A program made the translations under genes and the position numbers. A stretch of 64,000 nt of DNA from Heloderma charlesbogerti (Eukaryota > Chordata > Lepidosauria > Squamata > Helodermatidae), in contig JANEZZ010000400.1 in assembly GCA_026122225.1 (NCBI GenBank), positions 1,054,001 to 1,118,000 on the forward strand, given 5' to 3'. Every line of letters begins with the position of its first letter. Position 1 is the first letter of the stretch. Under the pieces are notes generated by a model. It was not told the origin of the DNA. It was given only the letters and a program-made list of their open reading frames with translations, and made no database searches. Positions 11,174 through 22,187 of the stretch are shown here, in pieces.

Positions 11174-12367
11174 TTGCATAGTAAAAGACAGAGGAAAGAA
11201 ATGGTGGTGAGGCTATTAAATAAGGATGGCAAAATGATAACAGGTGACAAAGAAAAGGCAGAAGTGCTCCATTCCTACTTTGGCTCAGTCTTCTCCCAAA
11301 AGAGGGTTTATGACCCCCCTGTCAAAGGCGAAGTACAGGCTGAAGGGGCAGGATTGCAGCTTGAGATCAATAGGCATATGGCCAAGGAACATCTAATGAC
11401 TTTGAATGAGTTCATATCTCCAGGGCCAGATGAACTGCACCCTAGAATAATAAAGGAACTGGCAGAAGAACTCTCAGAGCCACTATCTATTCTCTTTGAG
11501 AAATCCTGGAGGATGGGTGAACTGCCAGATGACTGGAGGAGGGCTAATGTTGTTCTTATCTTCAAAAAGGGTAAAAAGGAGGAACCTGGGAACTACAGAC
11601 CAGTCAGTCTGACATCAATCCCTGGGAAAATTCTGGAGCAAGTGATAAAGCAATGCATCTGTAAGCACCTTGAAAACAATGCGGTGATTACTCGAAGCCA
11701 ACATAGCTTTGTCAAGAACAAATCCTGCCAGACGAACCTGATCTCATTTTTTGATCAGGTAACCTCCGTTGTGGACTGTGGGAATGACATGGACATAATA
11801 TACCTCGACTTCAGCAAAGCTTTCGACAAAGTGCCCCATGATATCCTGATGAGCAAACTAGCTCAAGGTGGGCTAGATGAAACAACGATCAGGTGGATCC
11901 ACAGCTGGCTACAAAATCGGACTCAAAGAGTGCTTATCAATGGCATCTTCTCAAACTGGGGAGAAGTAACGAGCGGGGTACCACAGGGCTCAGTCCTGGG
12001 CCCAGTGCTCTTCAACATTTTTATTAATGACTTGGAGGAAGAGGTGCAGGGAATGCTGATCAAATTTGCAGATGACACAAAATTGGGCGGGATAGCTAAT
12101 ACTTTGGAAGACAGAAACAAAATTCAAAATGATCTTGATAGACTGGAGCACTGGGCAGAAAACAACAGAATGACATTTAATAGGGATAAATGTCAAATTC
12201 TGCACCTAGGAAAAAGAAACCAAATGCACAGGTACAAGATGGGGGATACGTGGCTCAACAACACTACAAGCGAGAAGGATCTCAGAATTGTTGTAGATAT
12301 GAGCCAACAATGTGATGTGGCTGCAAAAAAGGCAAATACTATTTGGGCTGCATTAATAGAAGCATAG
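11174..12367 (+). pseudogene. CR1 reverse transcriptase
   Basis: 397 open codons. Motifs: NYRPVSL at 140-146, YLDFSKAFD at 210-218 with catalytic Asp212, GVPQGSVLGP at 268-277 and FADD at 298-301. A frameshift just before 12350 throws the frame onto a TAG; the usual CR1 continuation (INRSIASKS) is visible in another frame at 12350-12380, then a TGA at about 12496 and further damage. The C-terminal part with [13 protein letters not shown] wording lies at 12570-12610. RT catalytic residues are intact but the protein is broken at both ends. Confidence 0.92.
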
Positions 12368-12948
12368 CTTCCAAATCCTGGGAAGCACTAGTTCCCCTCT
12401 ACTCAGCACTGGTTAGGCCTCATCTGGACTACTGTGTCCAGTTCTGGCACCGCACTTTGAAGGATGCAGACAAGCTGGAGAGGGTTCAGAGGAGATGAAC
12501 CCAACAAAGATGATTCCGGGGACTGGAAACAAAGCGCTGTGAAGAGAGACTGAAAGAACTGGGCATGTTTAGCCTTGAGAAGAGAAGACTGAGGGGAGAT
12601 ATGATAGCGCTCTTCAAGTACTTGAAAGGTTGTCACAGAGAGGAAGGCCAGGATCTCTTCTCGATCATCCCAGAGTGCAGGACATGGAATAATGGGCTCA
12701 AATGACAGGAAGCCAAATTCTGGCTGAACATCAGGAAAAACATCCTGACTGTTAGAGCAATACGACAGTGGAACCAGTAACCTAGGGAGGTGGTGGGCTC
12801 TCCCACACTGGAGGCATGCAAGATGAGGCTGGACAGCCATCTGTCAGGGATGCTCTGACTTGGATTCCTGCATTGAGCATGGGGTTGGACTCGATGGCCT
12901 TGTAGGCCCCTTCCAACCCTACTATTCTATGATTCTATGATTCTATGA

Positions 12949-13115
12949 ACCAGTTACCTATGTAGGTGGTGGGCTCTCCCACACTGGAGGCATTCAAGAA
13001 GAGGCTGGACTGCCATCTGTCAGGGATGCTCTGACTTGGATTCCTACACTGAGCAGGGGGTTGGACCCGATGGTCTTGTAGGCCCCTTTCAACCCTACTA
13101 TTCTAAGATTTTTCT
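12949..13115 (+). mobile_element. Second CR1 3' tail in tandem
   Basis: Starts GAACCAGTTACCTA directly after the octamer tail of the preceding CR1 and repeats its last ~165 bp (compare 12770-12930) with several substitutions, ending in a decayed ATTCTAAGATTTT tail. Either an independent, very short CR1 insertion or a tandem duplication. Confidence 0.85.
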
Positions 13116-13311
13116 TTCATAGAACCTAAGGCTCCTAAGGTGTTTGTTCCCAGGAATTTATTCCACTTTCAGTTGGAACACTGACATAATTAATAGATAG
13201 AATTCACTGCCACATTATATGGAGTTTATAGAACCTATCAGCTCAGGATGTTGTGATGGCCACATATACTTTGCTTTAAAGGGGTTTAAACAAATTCAGG
13301 AAGAATGGCAG

Positions 13312-13437
13312 TAAGCCCTCCAGATGTTTTGGACTACAACTCCCATGATTTCTAGCCACTGGCAATGCTGGATGGTTCTTATGGGAGTTGAAGTGTCCAA
13401 AACTTGTGGAGGGCACCAGATTGGGGAAGGCTGTTGT
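13312..13437. mobile_element. Palindromic MITE (CTCCAGATG family)
   Basis: Left arm CCCTCCAGATGTTTTGGACT, ACTCCCAT; right arm ATGGGAGTTGAAGTG, then GTGGAGGGCACCAGATTGGG and GAAGGCTG. Left terminus lacks about 20 bp present in the copy at 30553-30679. Confidence 0.75.
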
Positions 13438-13992
13438 AAGTGATGGACTGAACCTCCATGCGTTGGGGACAAACAGTCAGAGATAGCTATCAGCACCATA
13501 CCTGAACCTCCTAAGGCATCAGGCAGGCTGTTGCTGGAAAAAGAGTACAGGACTAAATTGGCTTGATCTGGCAAGACAATTCTTATAGGGCAGTGGAAAA
13601 CTCTGAGCCAATACTATATCTTGGGTCATGCTTTGCTATGGTTTCATTAATAAGGCTGGCAGAAATAGAGGTTCAGCTCAGTATGAATTACAGGAAGAAA
13701 GTCCAGTGTGAGTATACTTCCACTGAATGTGTACGGAAAGGGCCCTTCGCTCAGTTCAGCATTACTATTGGCAGGGACTAGAGACAGGGCCTTTTCAGTT
13801 GTGGGCCTGCATATTTGGAATGTGCCCCCCTTTTTAATTATATTTTAAATGAGTTTTGAAAACTTTCCCATTCTAATTGCTTTTAATCAAAGTACTGTGT
13901 TGGGTTTTTACCGGTTTACATTACTGCTGGTTTTAGTTTAATGTGTTTTTGATCATAGTGCTGTACTGGGTTTTGTTTTTCACTGCTGCTAC
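13438..13992. other. Unassigned non-coding stretch
   Basis: No recognised repeat or gene. The segment 13780-13985 has the wording of an old LINE 3' end (repeated TGTTTTTGATCATAGTGCTG and TGGGTTTT), probably a decayed L2-like tail, not firm enough to name. Confidence 0.4.
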
Positions 13993-14371
13993 TTAGGGCA
14001 TTTCTACACGAGGCTCTTATCCTGCACCTTTACCAAGGCTTCTGCTTTTGGATTCTTTGTGGGATTAAGATCGGCTGCCTTACATGTGCTTTTTTCTGGG
14101 TTTTTTTCTTTCTCTTCCTTTCTATATGTTTCATTGTAGAACCATTAGATGGTGCTGTGGTATAGCAGAATTGCACAATTACATGAGACTCCCATTCTGC
14201 CATTTCTAAATAATACCAAATTTTCCTTGTTAGGAAAAAAAGCCCTGTGATAATGGTTGCAAAGCATGGGAGAGGCCACAGAAGATGACGACATCGTGTA
14301 AAGGACCCACAAACTACTGAGTGTGAGCAATCACAAGCCCACAGTAAAAGCCTCATGTAGAAAGGCTCTTA
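13993..14371. mobile_element. ~380-bp MITE with TTTCTACACGAGGCT ends
   Basis: Left end GGCATTTCTACACGAGGCTC, right end the inverted counterpart GCCTCATGTAGAAAGGCTCT. The first ~25 bp, including CTCTTATCCTG, also resemble the ends of the family at 2374, 30976, 45501 and 62184, so both families probably share one transposase source. A 60-110 codon frame inside has no domain. Confidence 0.7.
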
Positions 14372-16202
14372 GTTTTTTGTCATTGTTGTTTCAGGATTGC
14401 TACTGTTCAAAATGATATTTGTATACCTTAAATTATTGGAAACTGCTTTGTGAATGCTTGACTTAAAACACAGGATAGAAATATGTACTTAAATAAATGT
14501 GGACTCGTATATCAATTTAGGTCATTGAATTAGACTGTCTCTTTCTTACTCCTTTAGTTGTTTTCATATTCATGGCTATGTGACATCAGGTGACTATTTT
14601 AACCTATTTTAGGAATACCTTGCTAAAAAAACCCAAACCTTTCTTATGCAGGGATTCAATTCAGTGAAAATAAAACCAGGCAAGCCATTCACATTCATCT
14701 CTGTAATTTAAAAAAAAAATATTTATAATCCAATTGTTTCCTGTAATTTTATTGCTGACAAACATTGCAGAGCTCTTTCTGGTTTCTGAAATGAAGAATC
14801 TTCAATATGGTTGTGAAAATAGTCTAACCTATATATTTTAAATTATTTTTTTCTAATATGTTTGAATGTGTTGCTAACATTCATGAATGGGAAAAAAGAT
14901 CTTCTTTGTACAAGGCAGTGAAAGGGATTATCTTGACTTCCTAATATGGCTTCTATCCAGTGTCTCTTTCCAAGTCTGACTCTATTTTGCTACATTTCCC
15001 CTCCCTACAGAAGTATTTTCGTTGATTTTCTTTTGGTAGCTCAGTCACCCAATGAATCATTCTATAGCCAGAGAATTATTATAAGATGCACCTGTTTTAA
15101 TGGGAGTTGGCTTTCTCCATTATACGTTCCTGAGAACATGTCCATAAATGCAATGCTGATAGCAGCAATCATTTCCATTTACCATGGGAGCTTTCCTTTT
15201 TATCCAGACAGATAAAGTTATTTCAAGTTTGCCAGGGAAACTGCCAGGGAAAATAATGCTAACCTCTCATGGAAAATGAAGGAGGAGATTGTAAGTAGCT
15301 GATGTCATTTGGCATAAAACCCCTAGAATATAAACTTGGCAACATTGTACATCTAAACTATAGGTATTTATTCGCTTTCATGCTGGATGCCTGCACCTTC
15401 ACAGTGGAAATATACCATCTCACAAGTATGCATGTTTGAGGAAAAATTGGTAGATAGATAGGGATTTGCAGAAAAGAGAAAGGGTGTCGGTTTCCTCTTT
15501 CCCCCAGGTGAGCCATAACCTCTAGATTCCCAGCTTTCATTTTTTTTAAAAAGCAAATTTCCAGCCCTTGTAGAACCTGAGTCAAGGGGTAAAATATGCA
15601 GCCATTATTCTGCCCATTTGTTTTGTGAGAAACTAGTCTGCTCCCACCTTTCAGTGTTTTTAGCCAAAGAATGACATCATAGCAATAGTGAACACCCCCT
15701 TTATCTGGGTATGTTAAGCCTTTGTGGGGTCTTCCCTCTTAGGAAGCAATTGCAGCCTTGATTTAGAAAACCAGGAGTGTAGTGTAGCTGAGTTTGGGGA
15801 GTAAGGTGTCTACCAAAAAACAAAAGGTAGCAGCAAAGACAAGAACTCATGATCTTTACAATTCAGGTCTTTTTTTTTCTGAGCATATAAACATTTTTTA
15901 AAAGTACCAGTGCTGTGGCTGAGAAAGTGTGAGTTACAGAGTCCTGCAAAGTAGCCCAGTGTTCTTGTTATTTCTATTTTGTAGGGTGGGGTGGGGTTAG
16001 AGTAGTATAAGACAACTCTGCAGTGTAGTCCAGTGTTGTTATCCAGTCTCCTGGCATATTGCTGTTTTAGGAAATGCAGATGGGGCTATGAAGTTGATTG
16101 TAGCCGCAGTGCATTTTATTAGGACTAGAGTGGGTTGTTTGTGTAAATATAGCTTTAAGGGAACCTACATTTTTAGCTCTTCCAGGAGTCCCAAGTACAG
16201 CG
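14372..16202. other. Unassigned non-coding stretch
   Basis: About 1.8 kb, AT-rich, no repeat family or exon recognised. Looks single-copy by eye. Confidence 0.5.
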
Positions 16203-16333
16203 TCATAGAATCATAGAATAGTAGGGTTGGAAGAGGCCTATAAGACCATTGAATCCAACCCCCTGCTCAGTGCAGGAATCCAAGTCAGAGCATCCCTGAC
16301 AGATGGCTCTCCAGTGTGGGAGAGCCCACTACC
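16203..16333 (-). mobile_element. CR1 3' tail, antisense
   Basis: Starts with the inverted octamer tail (TCATAGAATCATAGAATAG) and continues as the complement of the CR1 3' UTR seen at 12790-12940. About 130 bp long, so a heavily 5'-truncated insertion. Confidence 0.92.
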
Positions 16334-16834
16334 TTCCCATCTCTTTCTTAGTGCAGGCCTTGGAGCTGAGATTGTGTGCCATGCAGCTCCTCAGAAGTTA
16401 GTGTTTTCTCATGTATTGTAGTAATAAATAACCCTGTTGCAAAGATTATTGTGTGACTCTGAATCTATTGTGTGTTGCCTACAGAGCAGAGCCTAGGAGA
16501 GGACTGCAAGTTGAGCAGGTCACTCCCCCTGATACTCACCACACCCTTTACCCCTAAGATGGCCAAAGGTCCATTACAAGGGTGAAAGTAGTCAGGGAAA
16601 GAATTGAGGGTTTCAGCTGCAACCTGCGGGTAGACAGTATTTAGACACCAGGTCTACCCATTGAGAAACAACAAATGGGGTGACCTGGTATACAGATTTC
16701 GCAGAGGCCAGATCTACCTGTCTTGGTAAACATGGTGCCACTCCTCAGTCACCTGGTCTACCAGAAATGGTGGACCTATTCTCTGATGCTATCATGGCCT
16801 TTTTTAAAATGTGCAACCATACACATAGTGTGCA
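16334..16834. other. Unassigned stretch
   Basis: No recognised feature. TAATAAATAACC near 16423 is an isolated AATAAA hit without other support. Confidence 0.4.
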
Positions 16835-17085
16835 TGTCAGGTTTCCTTTTGCCCCCACTTAACTTCAAACACCGAAATATACACAGCCAAAAGGCATCAG
16901 TCTACAGCTTTTAATCCATTACTTCACAGGGTCATACAGATGCAAATTCTCAGTGACTCTCAGTCTACAAGGAAATGCCTTCAGGGGGTTCAAAAGGTAG
17001 TTATGAAAGTTGCCCGCCATTTAAAGAGGAAGGCGGTCTCATTAGCCTAACTTAAGGGGGGGGGGAGGTTCCTCTCTTCTCGTGA
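16835..17085 (-). mobile_element. LTR (3') of an LTR retrotransposon, copy 1
   Basis: Homologous along its length to 58654-58915. The left end begins TGTCA; in the other copy the right end is TGACA, giving the TG...CA inverted termini of an LTR. Here the right end has decayed to CGTGA. Orientation is taken from the coding-like sequence that continues to the right on the minus strand; on that strand an ATTAAA signal lies at about 16912. A Ty3/gypsy-type source is likely but unproven; the short length (about 251 bp) fits. Confidence 0.55.
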
Positions 17086-17477
17086 GGCCTCTAAGCGCAG
17101 CTTTTCATGCAAGGCCAATCAGGTAGACCGTCTGAGTTCCGCCCCTGCCTTCTCTCACTTTGCTCTGGGCCTGCGCCTGGCGTCTATTAAATCAGACTCC
17201 CCAAACCTCACCTCCCCCTGTTCGCTGTCTCCCACAGGGGGTGTGGTGAAGAAGGACCCTCATCCTCTGCCAGCTGGACCTTTGAAACCTGAGGAGCCTG
17301 CCTAGTCATATCTGGACTAGCCTGGGAAAATAACTCCCCCATGTCTGGTGGTTCTCCTTCAGAATCTGAACTACTATCCCACTCCCTGTGCTCAGAAACA
17401 CCCTTGACAGTGCAGTTGCAGGAAAAATATGCCATTCCAAATGAACATTGATGCAGTTCAAAATTCAAACCATGCAA
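17086..17477 (-). mobile_element. 3' internal end of the same LTR element
   Basis: A minus frame of 89 codons ends here with an acidic serine stretch (SSSDSEGE) that is shared with the second copy (SSSDSEEE at 59130-59150). Between frame and LTR is a GC-rich untranslated part also shared by both copies. No protease, RT or integrase motif is present in the window, so the element class stays tentative. Confidence 0.5.
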
Positions 17478-17583
17478 AAGTTGTACTGTTAGCTAGTGTA
17501 AAAAGTGGCTGATCATAATGTGAAAAGTAAAGTGAATAGTCCAGGCTCCCCAAGAAGCCTAAAGCTGGATTAAGCGGACCCAG

Positions 17584-18170
17584 GCTGGATCTACACTTAC
17601 CGCCTTTTTTCGTTTCACCGCCCGCCTTTCACACTACGCAGTAGCCGCCTCGAATTGGAACCAGAATTTCCCACTTCCGTGCTCCCACTTTCAATACCCC
17701 AATATCCCGGTATTTCCCGTTAATGTGCTCTGATTTTCTGCCTTCGCTACCGTATCCGGTGGTAGTCCCCTCCCCCTCCTGTCCATATACAGCGGTGTTT
17801 GTATTTACCTCCTATCCAGTCACAGCTCTTGATGGCCCCATGTCTTCTTCTAGCTACTGATCACATAGCTTCCGCAGCAGCCCCCATTTCCTCAGCAACA
17901 AGCAAAGGGCTGGATGTGCGCGTGCTTGTCTGATCTCGGAAGCTAAGCAGGGTCGGTGTCGGTCAGTGCTTGGATGGGAGGCTTCCTGCATTGAGCAGGG
18001 GGTTGTTGTATCCCTTCAAATGAGATTAAGTTTTACCCCCTCCTATCCCCTGCTCTGGATGTTTTTTTAAAAAATCCAGGCGTTATCCTTGTAGAATCAG
18101 GGCTTCTCTGCGATGTTTTTTTTTCTAATTGGGGCATGATCTTCAAAGCTTCGAAGTTGTGAAGCTTCAC
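17584..18170 (+). mobile_element. 5S-bearing element, single-arm copy
   Basis: Left terminus CTGGATCTACACTTA matches the terminus GCCGATCTATACTTA of the 52428-53620 element, and the two stay alignable through TTTCACACTAYGCAGTA, the AATTTCCC..CCCGGTATTT block, the 5S-like segment, the CTGCATTGAGCAGGGGGTTG block and GGCTTCTCTGCGATGTTTTT. This copy ends shortly after the palindrome centre (near 18170), so it has only one arm. Non-coding. Confidence 0.75.
17921..17982 (+). pseudogene. 5S rRNA-derived segment
   Basis: CTTGTCTGATCTCGGAAGCT and AAGCAGGGTCGG, then GGTCAGTGCTTGGATGGGAG: these match the middle of vertebrate 5S rRNA (about nucleotides 35-94), including the internal promoter box A and the start of box C. 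The first ~34 and last ~27 nucleotides of 5S are missing, so this is not a functional rRNA gene but a captured fragment. Confidence 0.88.
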
Positions 18171-19857
18171 AATTAATGTCTTTCCTAAATTGACACCAGG
18201 GGGGAAAAACTTCTGTAGTGGGTGCTTAGTTTAAGCCAGAGAGTCTGTACAGATGTAAATTGGCATTCAGTATGATTTTTAAACCAGAAATAGTCCTAAG
18301 AACCAGAAGGGATAGTGCCAGGTGATTCATGAAATTTCAACACTTGTGCTTCAGAAGATTTTCTTCCATAGCACTTCAACACAATTTTCATTTACACTTG
18401 GAAAGAAAACACTATATCAGATCAAATTACAAAGACAAAGTGGTAAAATTCCTTGGAATTTGGTGAGGGAAATAAAACTGGAAATTTTGAACCCTGACAG
18501 GAGGAGATGGTGGTGACAATCATGAGGTTTTCAAGCTTATTCCAGGGAACACTAGGGTTCCATGGAAGCTTATCATGGGGTTGCTCAATGAAAAGCCAAG
18601 TAATGGCAGAAAAGCTTCCCTGAAAGGTTACCCACCACTGCTAACCTTCCTTTTAAATGCATGACTGAGGGGGGTGCTGAACATTGTCTAGGATAGGGTG
18701 CAAGCCCAGTTCATGAGGAGAACAACAGTCAACGTGAACCAAGTGTGTGGCCTAGAACACGCTGCAGTAATGTCTGCAATGCACAGGGTTTCCAGGGCAG
18801 ACATGCAGTTGTTGATGTGGAAATGGTTTCCTGTATTTAGAAAGTTTGAAAATGAATAGGCTCGAGTTGTTTATATATTCCTGAAATAGTGTCCTGAAAT
18901 AAACACACTTTAACCAGAATGTTTACATCAGATTAAACTAATGCTTTAATAACTTATGGAAGCCATTAACACAAATTTAATGAATAATACCAGTCAAATT
19001 AGAATAGGCAACAGTTGATCCCCTCTTTCGACAATATGGTAGCCAACAACAGGCTGTAATAGAAGGCAGGATAGTGTGGGAAGTTACAGGAGAGGAATTA
19101 CCACTCAGTGTAGCTCTGCTCAGTATGCTCTTCAAGGCTGGGAATGGAAGACACACAGTCCTATTTATTTACATTTATTTTCTGTTTTGAAAGACAGGCC
19201 AAGACGCAAAATAATATGAGAGCCTACTCAAATGCCTGCTAAATTTCCTCTTAAATTGAATTTCTCATTTTATCAGAGAGCAATACTTGCACTGATGTTA
19301 GACAGGCAGCTAAAAGGTCAACAAGTTCCCTTGGTTGCCTTTTGTCAAGGGTTTTTGACTTGTCTGTGAATAAAGATCTCCCAGGAGGGGAGCAGACCTG
19401 AATTTCCTGTCATCCTGAAGACAGCAATGAATTTGAAAATGTTACAAAAAGCATAAGGGACTTCCAGCACACCTTCAAATGCTCTGTCCATGCCAATAGC
19501 TTCTCATGTAAACATGTATACAGAGTTGTTTTGGATTTGTTCTGTCAACTTTTGGTTGTGAAACAAATTGTACTGCTGCCCACCATGAATACAGAATGAA
19601 CCTTGAAGGTTTTTCATTACTGTGCTGGGATTAATACAAGCATAGGAGCAGCTGCACATGCACAGGACCAGTGGCATTTCTTGCTCAGTCAATATCATCT
19701 CTCTGACAGTGCTCAGGACTGAAGCTCTGAGAGAAAGTTTATTCTGGCTGAAGACAATGATACAGCATGCTGGTTCCTGAGGTCCATTTTCAGCTCCCGC
19801 TGAAGACCACTTTTTACAAGACACAGTTATTTTTTTTATACCCCGGATCTCTGCGAT
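18171..19857. other. Unassigned non-coding stretch
   Basis: About 1.7 kb with no repeat or gene I can name. A degenerate purine/pyrimidine mix, no microsatellite. Confidence 0.45.
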
Positions 19858-20348
19858 GAGGGTTGTACGAAGTACTTACCCCGTTCCGGTCCGGGGCATC
19901 CGCAGGCAGGGGGAGGCAATCCAGTCCTCCCCCCGGAATCCTCCCTGGCCGGCTCCGCTCCATGGGGAGTCCGCAGAGCCGCCGGCCAGCTCCGGCCACT
20001 GCCAGACTTCCGGCCACGGCTGGTCTGCAGATGCAAATGGCTTCCAGCATAGGGGACACCTTTTGTGTCCCTGATCTTTGCCGTGATAGTCTACGTAAAT
20101 ATTTACGTAGCCAATCACGGCCAACAGCAGGGATGCAAATGGCATCCCCTACGCCAGACGCCATTTTGTTCCGCAGCCTGGCAGTGGAATGAAGACGGCG
20201 ACCCAGACCAGCTGCCATCAGGTAGGTTCCGTCCGGGGGGGGGGATTTCGGGGGGGGGGTAGTCCGTTCTGCCACAGACTCCAGGGGGCTGGATTCCAAA
20301 GAATCCTGCCTCATTGGAGTCCATGGCGGATTTCTCCGCTATCCCTAC
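19858..20348. mobile_element. GC-rich foldback element, short copy
   Basis: Shares its ends (right end TATCCCTAC; left end AGGGTTGTACGAAGT) and overall order with the longer element at 44256-45028. It contains one copy of hairpin B: GCCGTGATAGTCTACGTAAA followed by its complement, 20080-20121, with the core TACGTAAATATTTACGTA. Two G runs of 9-10 bases lie at about 20236-20262. High CpG content. Several 60-166 codon frames across it on both strands are palindrome artefacts. Confidence 0.7.
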
Positions 20349-20589
20349 ATCACACTGACTCACATCAGGCATGTTCACATTTTAGAAGTTTTTGTGTAGT
20401 TAAGCACATTGCATGTAGCATGCAAGTCCTGTTTTGAACTTGCTTATACTTTTGGCCATTACCACATCCCATTTTAATTGGTTCCAAAGAAGCAGACATT
20501 ATCACACCTATGTACACATTGGGCAAAGTGATGTCTTACTCAATGCAGAGTAAGACATCAGGATCATACTTTCCTGATTATATCTACCC

Positions 20590-20825
20590 TGGGTTGGATC
20601 CAGATTTCAGATGGATCAACTCTGCTAGTGGAAGTGGACTTCCCTGCTCCCTCCTTCCCATGGCAGCCCCTATAGCGCTCTGAAAATGCTACACAGAGAG
20701 TCAAGAGAACCTGCTGAAGGGGGAGGGGACTGTGGTGTGTGTGTGGGGGGAGGATTGCCCCCCAAACAGGTGGGGGGACCTTCCACGAGCAGAGCCTTTG
20801 GAAGGCAGATCCTGGATCCAGCCCT
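20590..20825. mobile_element. MITE with GGTTGGATCCAG ends
   Basis: Left end GGGTTGGATCCAG, right end CTGGATCCAGCCCTAC. 236 bp, GC-rich interior. Related right-hand ends occur at 41080-41137. A member of the same terminal-motif group as the shorter palindromes at 33388, 36941 and 63420. Confidence 0.5.
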
Positions 20826-20902
20826 ACATTTTCCATATGTTTGCTTTAATTCCTAACACATGTATTTCCAATAATGTCTGATCTTTACTCCTAAAAAGCA
20901 TG

Positions 20903-20937
20903 GTGTGTGTGTGTGTGTGTGTGTGTGGGTGTGTTGG
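20903..20937. repeat. (TG)n microsatellite
   Basis: About fourteen TG units with one interruption. Confidence 0.9.
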
Positions 20938-20975
20938 ACATACATAGGAACTCTACACATGTATTTATCTTTGAT

Positions 20976-21190
20976 GAGCTTCCGCCGGGCTTTAAAAACC
21001 TGGCTGTTCAGGTGGACATTGGGGTGGGTTAAGTTTTTTTAGAGCAGTGTTGTTTTGTTATGTTTTGTTTTTGTTGTTGTTGTTGTTGTTGTTGTTCAGT
21101 TATGTAAAATTGTTATTAGTATTGTACGCCACCTAGAGTGGCCAGGTAACCAGCCAGATGGGCTGCTAATAAATGAATGAATGAATAAAT
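20976..21190 (+). mobile_element. L2 LINE 3' end
   Basis: Starts with the last codons of the L2 frame (GGGCTTTAAAAACCTGGCTG) and runs through the 3' UTR, which includes a (TTG)n run at 21070-21097, to the conserved tail ACCAGCCAGATGGGCTGCTA and an (AATGAATG) end. Same tail as 7031 and 52310. Confidence 0.85.
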
Positions 21191-21199
21191 ATACTATGC

Positions 21200-21580
21200 A
21201 CTTGTACTTGCCTAACTTTGAGGGCAGTTAAGTGGGTGACTACAGGAGAGAGGACCTTTTCCACAGTGGCCCCAGACCTCTGGAAGATGTTGCCATAGGG
21301 TGTCCACCAGGCCCTGTCAGCAGGCTTTGAGGAAGGCCTTGAAGACTTGGTTGTTTACTCTGGGCTTCCCCTGCTTATGATTTATCGGACCGGGGTTTAG
21401 CTGCAATCGTGTTGTGCATTTTGTCTTATGCTGGCGTTTGTTGTGTTTTGGAGTGTTTGCTGTTTTATTATTGCACTGGTTTTTATTATATGAATTGTCT
21501 TGTTGTATGCCTCCTTGGGGGAGCTCCTGCCCAGAAAGGCGGCCTAGAAATATTTTAAATAATAATAAAACGTACATATA
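21200..21580 (+). mobile_element. L2-like LINE 3' end, second subfamily
   Basis: Carries the decayed C-terminal codons (GGCCCCAGACCTCTGGAAGA; GGAAGGCCTTGAAGACTTGG) and a different 3' UTR ending CGGCCTAGAAATATTTTAAA with (AATAAT). Lies directly behind the preceding L2 end, same strand. Confidence 0.75.
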
Positions 21581-22187
21581 GAGAGAGTTCCTATGTTATG
21601 TCCAACATTGTAGACACTATGGCAAGTGCATGGGGATGTGTTGGCGTGATCCTGATGCCCTATCACAGGTTCACTGACACCAGATTGCCAAGCACGGGAC
21701 TAAAGCGCGTAACCAGCAAAGTACCACAGCGATGTTGTTTGAATCATACTAACTATATCCATGGTATCAATCCTAGTATTACTAATGCAGTGAAAAGGTG
21801 ATACGAATTTGTAAAGATTGACGGACTGTGACCGCTGCTGCCATGTAGACAGTGGCAAATGTGTGGAGGCAAAAGCTGTGTACAGAGTGTTTCACAGCGC
21901 ATGATCCGTGACAGCGCATTTTTTGTCACAGCATCCTTCTCTAACTACGAGATCACCTCTTTTCTGCTCAGCATCTGCCACGGCACACATTAACTGTATT
22001 GGTAGTTAGAACGGCCTTAGAACAGGAATCGAGACCAAAAGAGAAATCTGTTTCATCCATGCAGTGTGTTAATCTTGTTTTCTGTAAAGCCTGGAAGAAG
22101 TTATATCTTTCTGAGAGACAAATAGGGAAGGTTTTCTAATAATTCATTTCGGTTTCAAAATGTATAGTCATCAGTTTCATTAATTAA
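21581..22187. other. Unassigned stretch
   Basis: No recognised repeat or exon. Confidence 0.4.

Larger units (their letters stand above)
10505..12948 (+). mobile_element. CR1 LINE, 5'-truncated
   Basis: Starts in the last part of the endonuclease (VVVMGDFNFPN at about 10520-10555), runs through the linker, reverse transcriptase and 3' UTR, and ends in the CR1 octamer tail (ATTCTATG repeated, 12925-12948) after GGTTGGACTCGATGGCC. The octamer tail and the absence of poly-A are diagnostic. The boundary with BovB copy A is about 190 bp of unassigned sequence. Confidence 0.93.

Noticed and set aside
19814..20378. Overlapping frames in all phases over a GC-rich segment
   Set aside because: GC-rich palindromic element; few stops by composition alone.
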